Assembly (NCBI GenBank): GCA_964471535.1
Contig: CAYYHA010000023.1
Location: 1 to 33,944, forward strand
Direction: 5' to 3'
Source of the DNA: CAYYHA01 sp964471535
GTDB taxonomy: Bacteria > Myxococcota > Myxococcia > SLRQ01
DNA length: 33,944 bases
How positions within the stretch are numbered: position 1 is the stretch's first letter; each line of letters starts with the position of its first letter. Shown one piece after another: positions 1-7,774 of the stretch. A program made the translations under genes and the position numbers. Under the pieces are notes generated by a model. That model had not been told where the DNA came from. It saw only the letters and a program-made list of their open reading frames with translations, and ran no database searches.

Positions 1-34
1 CCTCCATTCCCCGGTTCGAATCCGGGTGGCGCCT
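1..34 (+). tRNA. tRNA 3' end, probably tRNA-Cys (partial)
   Basis: The window opens inside a tRNA. The T-arm is complete: CCCGG (10-14), loop TTCGAAT (15-21), CCGGG (22-26). It is followed by a seven-base acceptor strand TGGCGCC (27-33) and a T at the discriminator position (34). A U73 discriminator is an identity element of tRNA-Cys, and the variable loop and anticodon-stem remnant (1-9) also fit that tRNA. The anticodon lies outside the window, so the amino acid is inferred. No CCA is encoded after position 34. Confidence 0.75.
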
Positions 35-219
35 CACCTGGGGGGCACCTCGAACGGGGTGCGCGGGAGGCTTGGTCGGGGGCGGCACGCAGAGAGAGCG
101 AGACGCTCCGCCGCGCGTTGCCTCTGGCCGTGGAGGTGAGCCCTGCGACCGGCTCTCGTCGATCTGGGACGCCGCCGAAGGATCTGCCGCCGTGCGAGGT
201 CTGGCAGACCAACGGGGAA

Positions 220-256
220 CAAAAAAACGGCGGGCGACCCACCGGGGCCGCCCGCC
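220..256 (-). terminator. Rho-independent terminator of the beta-propeller lipoprotein gene
   Basis: Read on the minus strand, an 8-bp perfect stem GGCGGGCG/CGCCCGCC (arms 249-256 and 229-236) is followed after one G by a run of seven T (221-227). The loop contains CCC and GGG that can extend the helix. It lies 58 bases beyond the stop codon of the minus-strand gene ending at 314, which it most likely terminates. Confidence 0.85.
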
Positions 257-313
257 ACGGCCCCCGGCGCGGGCAGCGCCGGGCACCGGCTCGGGAGCGT
301 CGATCCGAAGCGC

Positions 314-3253
314 CTAGAGCACCGGCGACAGAGGCACCGCCGAGACCCCGTAGTACCCCTTCGCCAGATAGGCGGTTTGGCCTGAGACAGTGATGGCGTA
401 GACCCAGCCGTTGCTCCGATCGAAGGACTCGAGGCGCATCGCGGCCGGATCGCTCACGTCGTACACGAGCAGGCCGCCCAGCCACCCGAGGTCCACGAAG
501 GCGCGCCCCCCCGCGACACCGCGCAGCCATCCCCAGTCGCTGGGAAGGCGCGTGGAGCCGGCGAGGTGCAGCTGGCCGGGGAGGTGTAGGTCGATGGCCC
601 GCAAGAAGGTCTCTTGCACCCAGGTGCCGTCCGTCGCCTCGTGCGACTCGGTGGCGACGAAGAACGCCGCGTTTCCGCTTACCGAGAGGCCGCTCGGCCA
701 CGTGTCGAGATAGAGCCGGTCCTGGAGGACGGCGCGGCGACCCACGAGCCGCAGCGCATTGAATGCATACCGGTACGCCCAGTCGCCGGTGGCGCGCCAC
801 TCGTAGTCGAGGGTGTAGACGATTTGCTGATCCTGCGAGAGGTCGATCGCCACCCCCGGGATGTTGATCTTCGCGAGGCGCCGCGGATGCGCGGGATCGC
901 CAAGATCCACCCGGTCGAGGTAATAGCGGGCCAGTCCGCGTCCTCGGGCGTCGGTGCCGGCCACCTCGTTATGGGTGAAGTAGAGGGTCTGGCCCCGCGC
1001 CTTCAGGCCGTAGATCCAGTCCTCGTCACGCAGCACCAGCGTACTCGCGAGCGACGGTGCATCGGGGTTGGAGAGGTCCACCACGTAGAGGCGGTCGTAG
1101 CGGTCGTCCGGGTGCGCGCAGTCGTAGCAGTCGTCGTAGGCGCGGTACCAGTAGCGGTAGCTGTGGAAGACGAGTGTGCTGCCGCCGACCTGCACCACCT
1201 CGTCACCGCCGTACCAGTCGCCGCCGTAGCCCCAGTAGGCCACCTGCTCGGGGAGGTCGACCTCGCCGCGCACCCGTGGAGAGGTAGGTGTCGCGAAGTC
1301 CACCACCGTCACCTTCGTGCGCCCATCCCGCCAGTCGCGGCTCGCCAGGTACACGGTGGAGCCATTGACGAAGATGCGACCGTAGGGGGCGGTGATCTTC
1401 ACCTCCGCGGCGGGCTCACCCAAGTCGGGGTCGCTCATGGGAACCACTAGCAGCCGAGTGTCCCCGCGGTACCAGTCGCCCACGAGCTGCACCCCGTACT
1501 CCCCCAGGACCGCGAAGTCGAGGACGTTGCGTGCCAGCTCCAGTTCGGCGGTGATCGCCGGCGCATCCCGGTCGCTGGCATCGACCACCTGAAGCCGCTC
1601 GTTGCTCACCGTCAGGATGCGCGTCCCGGCGGGCACGGCGCGTCGCACCCAGCCCGCATGCTCCACCAGACCTCGCAGTACGAGGTCGTCGCGCTGGAAG
1701 TCGATGAGCTGCACCCCGCCCAGCTGGCTCCAGTACCCCGTGGACTCGTCGAAGCGATAGCTGTGGAAGGGGACCATCACCAGGTTCAGAGCGTCGAGGA
1801 CCTTGAAGACCTTGTCATAGTTGTCGCGCTCGTCGGGGACCCAGCCCCAGCCCCCGCCAAAGGACACCCGGTCCAGGAGGGCGGGGGCGTCCAGATCGCT
1901 CACGTCGAAGAGCGAGACGGCGAGCTGCCACTGTCCCGAGGTATCGTCGTGGCCGAGGGCCACGAGCCGGTCGCCTCGCGGCACGATGTGGTCCAGCCAG
2001 CCAGGCATCTCGATGGCGCCCCGCTGCGTGGGATGGGAGGGGTCCGAGAGGTCGACAACGAAGAGGGGATCCACGCGTTCGTAGGTCACCACGTAGGCGC
2101 GGGGGCCGTCGAAGCGTACGGCGGTGAGCGACTCGGGTTGCGGAAGGACGAGCGAAGTGGCGCCTAGGAGGGTGAACGCACCGTTGGCGTAGGCGTAGGT
2201 GCGGACCTCCGGTGCCCCGCCGCCCCAGCCGTCGGGGGCGCTGACCACCCGGAGCACGCCGTCGTACTCATCCATCATCCAGCGATCGCGAAGCATCCCC
2301 GGCACGACGGTCTCGCCGCCGAGTTGGATGCGACCGGTCGGGTCGGAGATGTCCACATACTTGATTCGGGTCTCGTAGCTGCTCCCCGACCAGCCGGTGC
2401 TGGCCAGGTAGATTGCCTTGCTGGTCACGTGTACGTAGTGGCTCCAGCCCTGGCGTGGGAACGCCCGGGTTTCGACCAGGTGGATATCCTGGGGATCGGA
2501 GAGATCGATCGACACGACGTAGGTCGCGTCTTCCGGCGGCGTGCCGCCGGGACCGTAGTCCCAGTACGCACCGTAGGTGGAGCTGACGGCGTAGAGCACG
2601 TCACCGACGATGCGCGTGTCGCTGATGTCGCCCTCGACGTCGAAGCTCCCCAGCTCCGCGGGGCTCGCCGGGTCGGAGAGATCGAAGACCTTGATCTGGC
2701 TCCCGCGGAAGCCGGAGACGCCCACCACGTCTTCCATCCAGGCGTAGGTGTAGTAGTTGCTCACCACCACGTAGGCGCGGTCGTCGCGCACGTACATCTC
2801 GACGGGGCGCCCGTACACCTCGGCCATTCCCACCAACTCGGGTTGGTCCGGGTCGGAGAGGTCGATGACCTGCAGGCCGCGGTAGGTGTTGAGAACGTAG
2901 AGGTAGTCGCCGAGCAGGCGGACGATGTCCGCCTCCTCCACCTGTCGCTCGGCGGACCCGTCCTGTCCACCGTCCTCTGCCGGCGCACCCCGCTCCGGCG
3001 TACCCCCCGCATCGGCGCTTACGCCCCCGGCCCACGGGTCGGCGGAGACGAAGTCGGACTGCCCCGGTTGGTACGCCGACGGGGACCCTCCGCAGCCTGT
3101 CGCAAGCCACAGAGCGCCGAGCACGAGCGCCGCGCGGACCAGAGCTGCCGGCGCGGCGGATGGTTCGCTGCGTCCTCGGGCGCCGCCGCGGCGGGGTCGG
3201 CGCACTCGGGCTCCACGGTTCCCTGCTTTGCCGTTTCGGGCCTGGCTGTGCAT
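314..3253 (-). CDS. Large beta-propeller-repeat lipoprotein
   Basis: A 979-residue exported protein. The N-terminus has an unusually long Arg-rich n-region, a hydrophobic stretch at about 37-50 and a lipobox ending LATGC (Cys54), so it should be a lipoprotein. A low-complexity Asp/Gly linker leads to the segment EEADIVRLLGDYLYVL (about 106-120), which resembles the opening of secreted beta-propeller proteins (Pfam Beta_propel, PF09826, from memory). The rest carries about 14 copies of a 'hxVVDLSDPxxP' strand-turn like the LVIVD repeat, spaced 40-80 residues, enough for two propellers. Aromatic Tyr/Trp-rich loops occur throughout. The ATG at 3253 has a good Shine-Dalgarno sequence (GGGAGGA, about 5 bases upstream). 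No catalytic motif is visible; the role is probably binding or scaffolding at the cell surface or in the periplasm. It is transcribed alone, with a terminator at 220-256. Confidence 0.85.
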   Translation of the reverse strand: MHSQARNGKAGNRGARVRRPRRGGARGRSEPSAAPAALVRAALVLGALWLATGCGGSPSAYQPGQSDFVSADPWAGGVSADAGGTPERGAPAEDGGQDGSAERQVEEADIVRLLGDYLYVLNTYRGLQVIDLSDPDQPELVGMAEVYGRPVEMYVRDDRAYVVVSNYYTYAWMEDVVGVSGFRGSQIKVFDLSDPASPAELGSFDVEGDISDTRIVGDVLYAVSSTYGAYWDYGPGGTPPEDATYVVSIDLSDPQDIHLVETRAFPRQGWSHYVHVTSKAIYLASTGWSGSSYETRIKYVDISDPTGRIQLGGETVVPGMLRDRWMMDEYDGVLRVVSAPDGWGGGAPEVRTYAYANGAFTLLGATSLVLPQPESLTAVRFDGPRAYVVTYERVDPLFVVDLSDPSHPTQRGAIEMPGWLDHIVPRGDRLVALGHDDTSGQWQLAVSLFDVSDLDAPALLDRVSFGGGWGWVPDERDNYDKVFKVLDALNLVMVPFHSYRFDESTGYWSQLGGVQLIDFQRDDLVLRGLVEHAGWVRRAVPAGTRILTVSNERLQVVDASDRDAPAITAELELARNVLDFAVLGEYGVQLVGDWYRGDTRLLVVPMSDPDLGEPAAEVKITAPYGRIFVNGSTVYLASRDWRDGRTKVTVVDFATPTSPRVRGEVDLPEQVAYWGYGGDWYGGDEVVQVGGSTLVFHSYRYWYRAYDDCYDCAHPDDRYDRLYVVDLSNPDAPSLASTLVLRDEDWIYGLKARGQTLYFTHNEVAGTDARGRGLARYYLDRVDLGDPAHPRRLAKINIPGVAIDLSQDQQIVYTLDYEWRATGDWAYRYAFNALRLVGRRAVLQDRLYLDTWPSGLSVSGNAAFFVATESHEATDGTWVQETFLRAIDLHLPGQLHLAGSTRLPSDWGWLRGVAGGRAFVDLGWLGGLLVYDVSDPAAMRLESFDRSNGWVYAITVSGQTAYLAKGYYGVSAVPLSPVL

Positions 3254-3468
3254 GGCTTCCTCCCGGTCCTTCGGTTGGACGAACTTGGGTGCACCGCGTC
3301 GCCTCCCCGCCTAGCAGACGTCGTGCCATATCTAAGTAGCTGAAATCACAGGTGAATATGGGGCAGCCGCCACAGTTTTCCGCTGCCGAGGCGGCGCATC
3401 GCCTCAGATTTCCAAGGCGGGTCGCCGCGTTTGCCAAGGCGTGGGGCCTTCAGTATGCTGCGCCGGCC

Positions 3469-3951
3469 ATGCGGGAGACTGCCACCGAGCCGAAGGTCGA
3501 GATTCGCCAGATCGACCCCGAGCGCGACCCAGGGGACTTCCATGCGGCACTGGCCATCCGTGAGGTGGTCTTCATCGAGGAGCAGGCCGTGCCACCCTCG
3601 ATCGAGCGGGACGACGAGGACGCCCGCGCCTACCACTGCCTCGCATCGGTCGAGGGTCACGCGGTGGGTACCGGCCGTCTGGTGGAGCTGGAGGAGCCAC
3701 CGGCGGGTGAGCAGGGTCGGTGGGGCCAGATCGGCCGCATGGCGGTGCTCGCAGCGTACCGAAAGCAGGGGCTCGGGCGGCGCATCCTCGCCTTCTTGGA
3801 GGAGGAGGCCCGCCGGCGAGGCCTCGATGGAATCAAGCTCCACGCGCAGGTCCACGCCTACGACTTCTACGCCCGTATGGGCTACCTTCGAGTCGGTGAC
3901 GAGTTCGACGAGGCGGGCATCCCCCACGTCGAGGCGCGAAAGCGCCTGTAG
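3469..3951 (+). CDS. GNAT-family N-acetyltransferase (YjcF/ElaA-like)
   Basis: A 160-residue protein with the GNAT fold pattern. An N-terminal region with REVVFIEEQAVP (about 31-42) is typical of the YjcF/ElaA branch. The acetyl-CoA-binding motif A follows, IGRMAVLAAYRKQGLGRRIL, with the Q/RxxGxG/A signature at RKQGLG (about 98-103), and there is a C-terminal YDFYARMGY segment. Members transfer an acetyl group from acetyl-CoA to an amine; the substrate cannot be told from sequence. An in-frame ATG at 3352 would add 39 residues with no similarity to the family, so the ATG at 3469 is preferred; neither start has a strong ribosome-binding site. It is divergent from the beta-propeller gene and convergent with the rseP-like gene. 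Confidence 0.85.
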   Translation: MRETATEPKVEIRQIDPERDPGDFHAALAIREVVFIEEQAVPPSIERDDEDARAYHCLASVEGHAVGTGRLVELEEPPAGEQGRWGQIGRMAVLAAYRKQGLGRRILAFLEEEARRRGLDGIKLHAQVHAYDFYARMGYLRVGDEFDEAGIPHVEARKRL

Positions 3952-4026
3952 ACGCCAGTTCCTCCAGCCCCGGCTCCTCCAGCCCGGACCCCCGGACCGG
4001 TGCCCTGCTGCCGCTTCATCGCTGCG

Positions 4027-5100
4027 TCAGCCGCCGAGGAAGATCTTCTTCACGTCCCCGACGGTGACCAGGAGGATGAGGCCCAGGAGGAAGACGAAGC
4101 CCACCGCGTGAACCGCCAGCTCGAACCGCGGGGTCACGGGCTTGCGTCGGACCACCTCCGCCACCAGGAAGACGAGTCGGCCCCCGTCGAGGGCGGGGAA
4201 GGGGAGCAGGTTGAAAAGGGCCAAGTTGACCGAGATCAGGCCCACGACGAAGAGGTAGTAGACGAGGCCCCGGTCGGCCGCTTTCTTCGTCTCGCTGATG
4301 ATGCCCGCCGGTCCCTGCACCGGCGCCTCCTCGTCCCCGAAGACGATGTCGGGCAGCCGCACGATCACATCGCCCAACGCTTCGAGGACGCGTGCATTGA
4401 CCACGACGGTCTGCTCGACCCCGCGGGCGATGGCTGCCCCGAGGGGGAGGCCCTCTCCCTGCACGACCCCTGGCGCCATGGCGATACCGATGACGCCCAC
4501 CGTCTCGCCCGTCTCGAGCGTCTGCGGCCTTGGTGTCACGGTGAGCGTGAGCCGCTGGCCGTCGCGCTCCACTTCCACGGTGATCGGCTCCCCGGCGTGG
4601 GGCCGGACGAGGGACTGCATGTGCTCCTGTCCTTCGACCTTCGTGCCGTCGACGGCGAGGATCCGGTCGCCCTCCTTGAAGCCTGCCGCCGCCGCGGGCG
4701 AGCCCGCCATCACCTGCCCCACGAGCACCTGGCTGGGATCGGCTTCGAGTTGCCCGATGCTGAACATCGCCGCGAAGACGGCAGCCGCGAGCACGTAGTT
4801 GGCGAGGGGGCCGGCGACCACCACCAAGAAGCGCTGCCACGCTGGGCGGTTGTGGTAGGCGCGGGGGTCGTCGCCCACGTCCTCGGTGGGATCCATGCCG
4901 GCGATCTTCACGTAGCCGCCGATGGGGAGCGCCGCCACGGTCCACTCGGTCTCCCCCACCTGCTTCGAGAGCAGCGTCGGCCCGAAGCCGATCGAGAAGC
5001 GATCGACCCGCATGCCCGCCAGCTTGGCGAAGAGGTAGTGCCCGAGCTCGTGGAAGACGATGAGGCCGGCGAAGGCCAGGATGGTCAGGACGACGCTCAT
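4027..5100 (-). CDS. rseP: RseP-type site-2 zinc metalloprotease
   Basis: A 357-residue polytopic membrane protease of family M50. The zinc site HELGH is at 17-21 in the first membrane segment, the PIGGYVKIAGM segment follows at about 59-69, a single PDZ domain spans about 124-195, and the third zinc ligand motif NLLPFPALDGGRLVF is at 297-311, with a final membrane helix at about 331-347. In other bacteria this enzyme cleaves transmembrane anti-sigma factors and signal-peptide remnants within the membrane. E. coli RseP has two PDZ domains; this protein has one, as in many other bacteria. The ATG at 5100 gives the expected start MSVVLTILAF; a GTG at 5121 in the same frame would add seven residues. 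A GGAGGG sequence lies about 13 bases before the ATG. No anti-sigma substrate is obvious beside it. Confidence 0.93.
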   Translation of the reverse strand: MSVVLTILAFAGLIVFHELGHYLFAKLAGMRVDRFSIGFGPTLLSKQVGETEWTVAALPIGGYVKIAGMDPTEDVGDDPRAYHNRPAWQRFLVVVAGPLANYVLAAAVFAAMFSIGQLEADPSQVLVGQVMAGSPAAAAGFKEGDRILAVDGTKVEGQEHMQSLVRPHAGEPITVEVERDGQRLTLTVTPRPQTLETGETVGVIGIAMAPGVVQGEGLPLGAAIARGVEQTVVVNARVLEALGDVIVRLPDIVFGDEEAPVQGPAGIISETKKAADRGLVYYLFVVGLISVNLALFNLLPFPALDGGRLVFLVAEVVRRKPVTPRFELAVHAVGFVFLLGLILLVTVGDVKKIFLGG

Positions 5101-5259
5101 GGAGGCATCGTAGCCCTCCACCCGTCGGCCGGCAAACGGGCACCCGTGGCGCCCTCAAACGATGCGGCGCCGCCGCCTCGCTTGACACGACCCCGCGCCA
5201 GTGCGGGACTATCGACGCGCGCCTCGATGCCGACGGGCGCCGAAGGAAAGGGTGGAGAC

Positions 5260-5973
5260 ATGACGGTACAAGCTCGTTGCCCATGGCTGTCCCTCCTCTT
5301 TGGAGCGCTCGCAGGAGTGCTCTTCGGCTGCAGCTCGGGCCCCGCGATGCGTGTGGACGATGGGATGCTGGCCAAGGTCCCACCAGGGGCCATGCAAGGC
5401 GTCATCGAGGCCCGCGCGAACCGTGACCAGGCTGCCGATGCGGTGAGCAAGGCGGAGATCGACATCACCAAGGCACGTAACGAGGCAGACCTGGTCCGAT
5501 CGGAGCTGAAGATCGCCGAGAGTGAGGTGGAGCAGGCGAAGCTGAAGGTGGAGATCGCCAAGCAGCAGGGCAACGCCGAGGCGGTGCAGGATGCGGAGGC
5601 GGCGGCCGCGATCGCCCGGGCGACGGTCGACGTGAAGAAGAAGCTGCTCAACCTCCGACTGCGGCAGATCGAAGAGGCCGAGGCGCGCCTCGAGCTGGCG
5701 AAGATCCTCCTCGAGAAGGCAGAGGCGGAGGTGGAGCTGGCCAAGGCACGGGCGGTCCAGGGGCTCGACGATCCCAGGGCCCGGGAGATCTCGGTGAGCC
5801 GCTTCCAGCTGCAGGTCACGGAGTACAAGTCCAAGGTGGCTCGTGCCGAGGAGGAGGTGGCTGCCGTCGGGGTCGAGGTCGAGGAGGCCCAGAAGATCTA
5901 CGACGAGGCGAAGCGGCGCCTCGATGCGATGACCGCGCCGGCAGCGACGGTTCCGGCCGCCGCCGCCCCCTGA
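5260..5973 (+). CDS. Coiled-coil lipoprotein (DUF4398-like)
   Basis: A 237-residue protein with a signal peptide ending in a lipobox (LFGC, Cys24), followed by a long Ala/Glu/Lys-rich helical region from about 50 to 225 with almost no Pro or Gly. That pattern means a long coiled coil. The C-terminus is a short Ala/Pro tail. Size and composition resemble DUF4398-type lipoproteins of Deltaproteobacteria, which are often found with OmpA-like envelope proteins, but no family signature is decisive. The ATG at 5260 has a purine-rich ribosome-binding region (AAGGGTGGAG) just upstream, and the reading frame continues open upstream without plausible coding content. A structural role in the periplasm is inferred. 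It is divergent from rseP and precedes a second M50 protease gene on the same strand. Confidence 0.8.
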   Translation: MTVQARCPWLSLLFGALAGVLFGCSSGPAMRVDDGMLAKVPPGAMQGVIEARANRDQAADAVSKAEIDITKARNEADLVRSELKIAESEVEQAKLKVEIAKQQGNAEAVQDAEAAAAIARATVDVKKKLLNLRLRQIEEAEARLELAKILLEKAEAEVELAKARAVQGLDDPRAREISVSRFQLQVTEYKSKVARAEEEVAAVGVEVEEAQKIYDEAKRRLDAMTAPAATVPAAAAP

Positions 5974-6106
5974 CCGCCTCGGCGGGGGGCCCGGCGCTCG
6001 CCCCCGGATCGCCCCTCAGCGCTGCTCTGCCGCGGTCGGCAGCCGCGGGCGCGGCCGTTTCGGGCCTCGCCTTTGACGGGGCGCGTCGCGGCCCTACCTT
6101 GTGGCC

Positions 6107-6902
6107 ATGAAAAGCGCGCTCTCGATGGGCCGGATCCTGGGCTTCCCAGTGGAGATCCACCTCACCCTCCTGCTCTTCCTGGGCCTGGTGGTCCTCATGG
6201 GAGGCGGTTTCGGTGGCCTGCTGCTCATGGTCCTCGTCTTCGCCTCGGTGCTCGCCCACGAGCTCGGCCACGCGGTGGTTGCCCGGGCGCTGGGGCTGCC
6301 CATCGTGGGTATCACCCTCTACCCCTTCGGCGGCGTGGCGAAGATGGCCCGCCTCCCCGACGACCCGCGAGACGAGGTGGTCATTGCCGCGGCCGGGCCC
6401 ATCGTGAGCCTCGGTCTCGGGGGGAGCATCATGCGCCGCGGGGCGCCCTACTCCANNNNNNNNNNGGGGTGGGCTCTGGGTCCTCGGTGCACTCGTGGGC
6501 TCGGGGCTGTTGCTGCAGCTCGCCGCGATCAACGCGGTGCTTGGCGCCTTCAACCTCCTTCCCGCGCTGCCCATGGACGGGGGTCGCATCTTCCGCGGCC
6601 TGTTGCAGACCCGCCTCGGTTACCTGCGGGCCACGCGCATCGCCGCTCGCACCGCACGCGTCCTCGCCGTGGCCATGGGGCTGGCCGGCCTCGTCTGGAA
6701 CCCGATGCTCGTCTTCATCGCCCTTCTGGTCTGGTGGATGGCCGGGCAGGAGGAGGCGGCGGCGCGGCGGTGGATGCGCGGGCGAAGCGCACTCGACCCG
6801 GCGGTGGTCCGGCTGTGGCAGGAGACCCTCAGGCGACAGCGGGCCGGTCCCGCCGGGGCCCGCAGGCCACGGGCCTCGTCGATGATCGTCGACGTCTCCT
6901 GA
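6107..6902 (+). CDS. M50 site-2 protease family protein, interrupted by an assembly gap
   Basis: The N-terminal half, from the ATG at 6107, carries two to three membrane segments and the zinc-binding HELGH at residues 51-55, then GGVAKMARLPDDPRDEVVIAAAGP typical of SpoIVFB/Rv2625c-type proteases. Ten N follow at 6456-6465. The reading frame resumes shifted by one base: from 6468 the new frame gives a hydrophobic segment and NLLPALPMDGGRIF, the third zinc-ligand motif, ending at 6902. So this is one gene split by a gap of unknown true length, not a real frameshift. No CBS domains are present after the core, unlike some relatives. A GTG at 6101 is an alternative start. The substrate is unknown. 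A deoxynucleoside kinase follows after 182 bases. Confidence 0.85.
6456..6465. other. Assembly gap (10 N)
   Basis: A run of exactly ten N inside the site-2 protease gene. The coding frame before and after it differs by one, so the real gap length is not a faithful ten bases. Confidence 0.98.
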
Positions 6903-7084
6903 GCAAGGCCCGTGACATCCTGAACGGCGACGCGGGCCCCGGAGGCCGCAGGTCCCAAAACAGCCCCGAGCAGGTCGCGAGGCGCCTCCGTCGCGGCCAG
7001 CGCCTGCCCACCGCGAGCCTGGCCCGCTGCCCGCGCTCCTGCCGGGGGCCCCCGCGGCGGCGGACCCTGCTAAGCTGGCCCGCC

Positions 7085-7735
7085 ATGAAGCGCTTCATTG
7101 CCCTGGCGGGGAACATCGGCGCGGGCAAGACCACCGCGGCGAAGCTGGTCTCCCAGGAGTTCGGCTACGAGCTCTTCGACGAGCCGGTGATCGACAACCG
7201 CTTCCTCCGCCACTACTACGCGGACATGAAGCGCTGGTCCTTCACCCTGCAGCTCGAGTTCCTGATCCGGCGGGTGGAGCACCACGAGCTCATCGCCACG
7301 GTGCCCAAGAGCTGCGTGCAGGACCGCACCCTCTACGAGGACCCGGAGATCTTCGCGAAGTATCTCCACGGCCTCGGGCACATGACCGGTGAGGAGCTCG
7401 ACCTCTACTTCGAGTACTTCGAGCGCCTGACCCGCACCATTCAGGCCCCCGATCTCGTGATCATGCTCGAAGGCGCCGACGAGCAGGTGCTCCTCGACCG
7501 GATCCGCCGCCGTGGGCGGCAGGAGGAGCAGGGTATCCACCCCGACTTCCTCCGGGGACTCAACGGCTACTACCAGAGTTTGCCGATGGTGCTCCGGGAG
7601 AAGTATCGGGTGCCCGTCTATTCTTTCGATGTGGTGAAGACGGACATCCGCTCGTCCGAGGGGCGGCGCCGTTTCCTCGACGGGCTGCAGGCCGCCCTCG
7701 ACGCACTTCCCGGCCCCCGCGAGGTCGCCGGTTAG
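7085..7735 (+). CDS. Deoxynucleoside kinase
   Basis: A 216-residue soluble enzyme of the deoxynucleoside kinase (dNK/dGK-dCK) family, which phosphorylates deoxynucleosides with ATP in nucleotide salvage. Visible motifs are the P-loop GNIGAGKTT (9-17), an EPV motif with the likely catalytic Glu33, the DRT signature in QDRTLYEDPEIFA (79-91), and an Arg-rich LID segment RIRRRGRQEEQG (139-150). The base specificity cannot be read reliably; bacterial members of this length commonly act on purine deoxynucleosides. The ATG at 7085 starts directly at the first beta strand. The upstream reading frame is open through the previous gene but does not code. The gene ends against a convergent gene with a strong hairpin between them. 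Confidence 0.92.
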   Translation: MKRFIALAGNIGAGKTTAAKLVSQEFGYELFDEPVIDNRFLRHYYADMKRWSFTLQLEFLIRRVEHHELIATVPKSCVQDRTLYEDPEIFAKYLHGLGHMTGEELDLYFEYFERLTRTIQAPDLVIMLEGADEQVLLDRIRRRGRQEEQGIHPDFLRGLNGYYQSLPMVLREKYRVPVYSFDVVKTDIRSSEGRRRFLDGLQAALDALPGPREVAG

Positions 7736-7750
7736 GATCTCCGCCGGGCG

Positions 7751-7771
7751 CCGGGCCCCACCGGGGCCTGG
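7751..7771. terminator. Hairpin between convergent genes, possible bidirectional terminator
   Basis: Nine paired bases (7751-7759 with 7763-7771, one G-U pair) close a three-base loop ACC. It lies between the deoxynucleoside kinase stop (7735) and the convergent phosphodiesterase stop (7775). There is no T-run on either strand, so it is not a classical intrinsic terminator. Confidence 0.35.
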
Positions 7772-7774
7772 CAC

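Noticed and set aside
3320..3360. Promoter-like TAGATAT on the minus strand upstream of the beta-propeller gene
   Set aside because: The -10-like hexamer has no acceptable -35 element at the right distance, so it is not listed as a feature.
4000..5259. Long plus-strand open frame joined to the coiled-coil lipoprotein
   Set aside because: It is the antisense of the rseP gene; the signal peptide and ribosome-binding site fix the true start at 5260.
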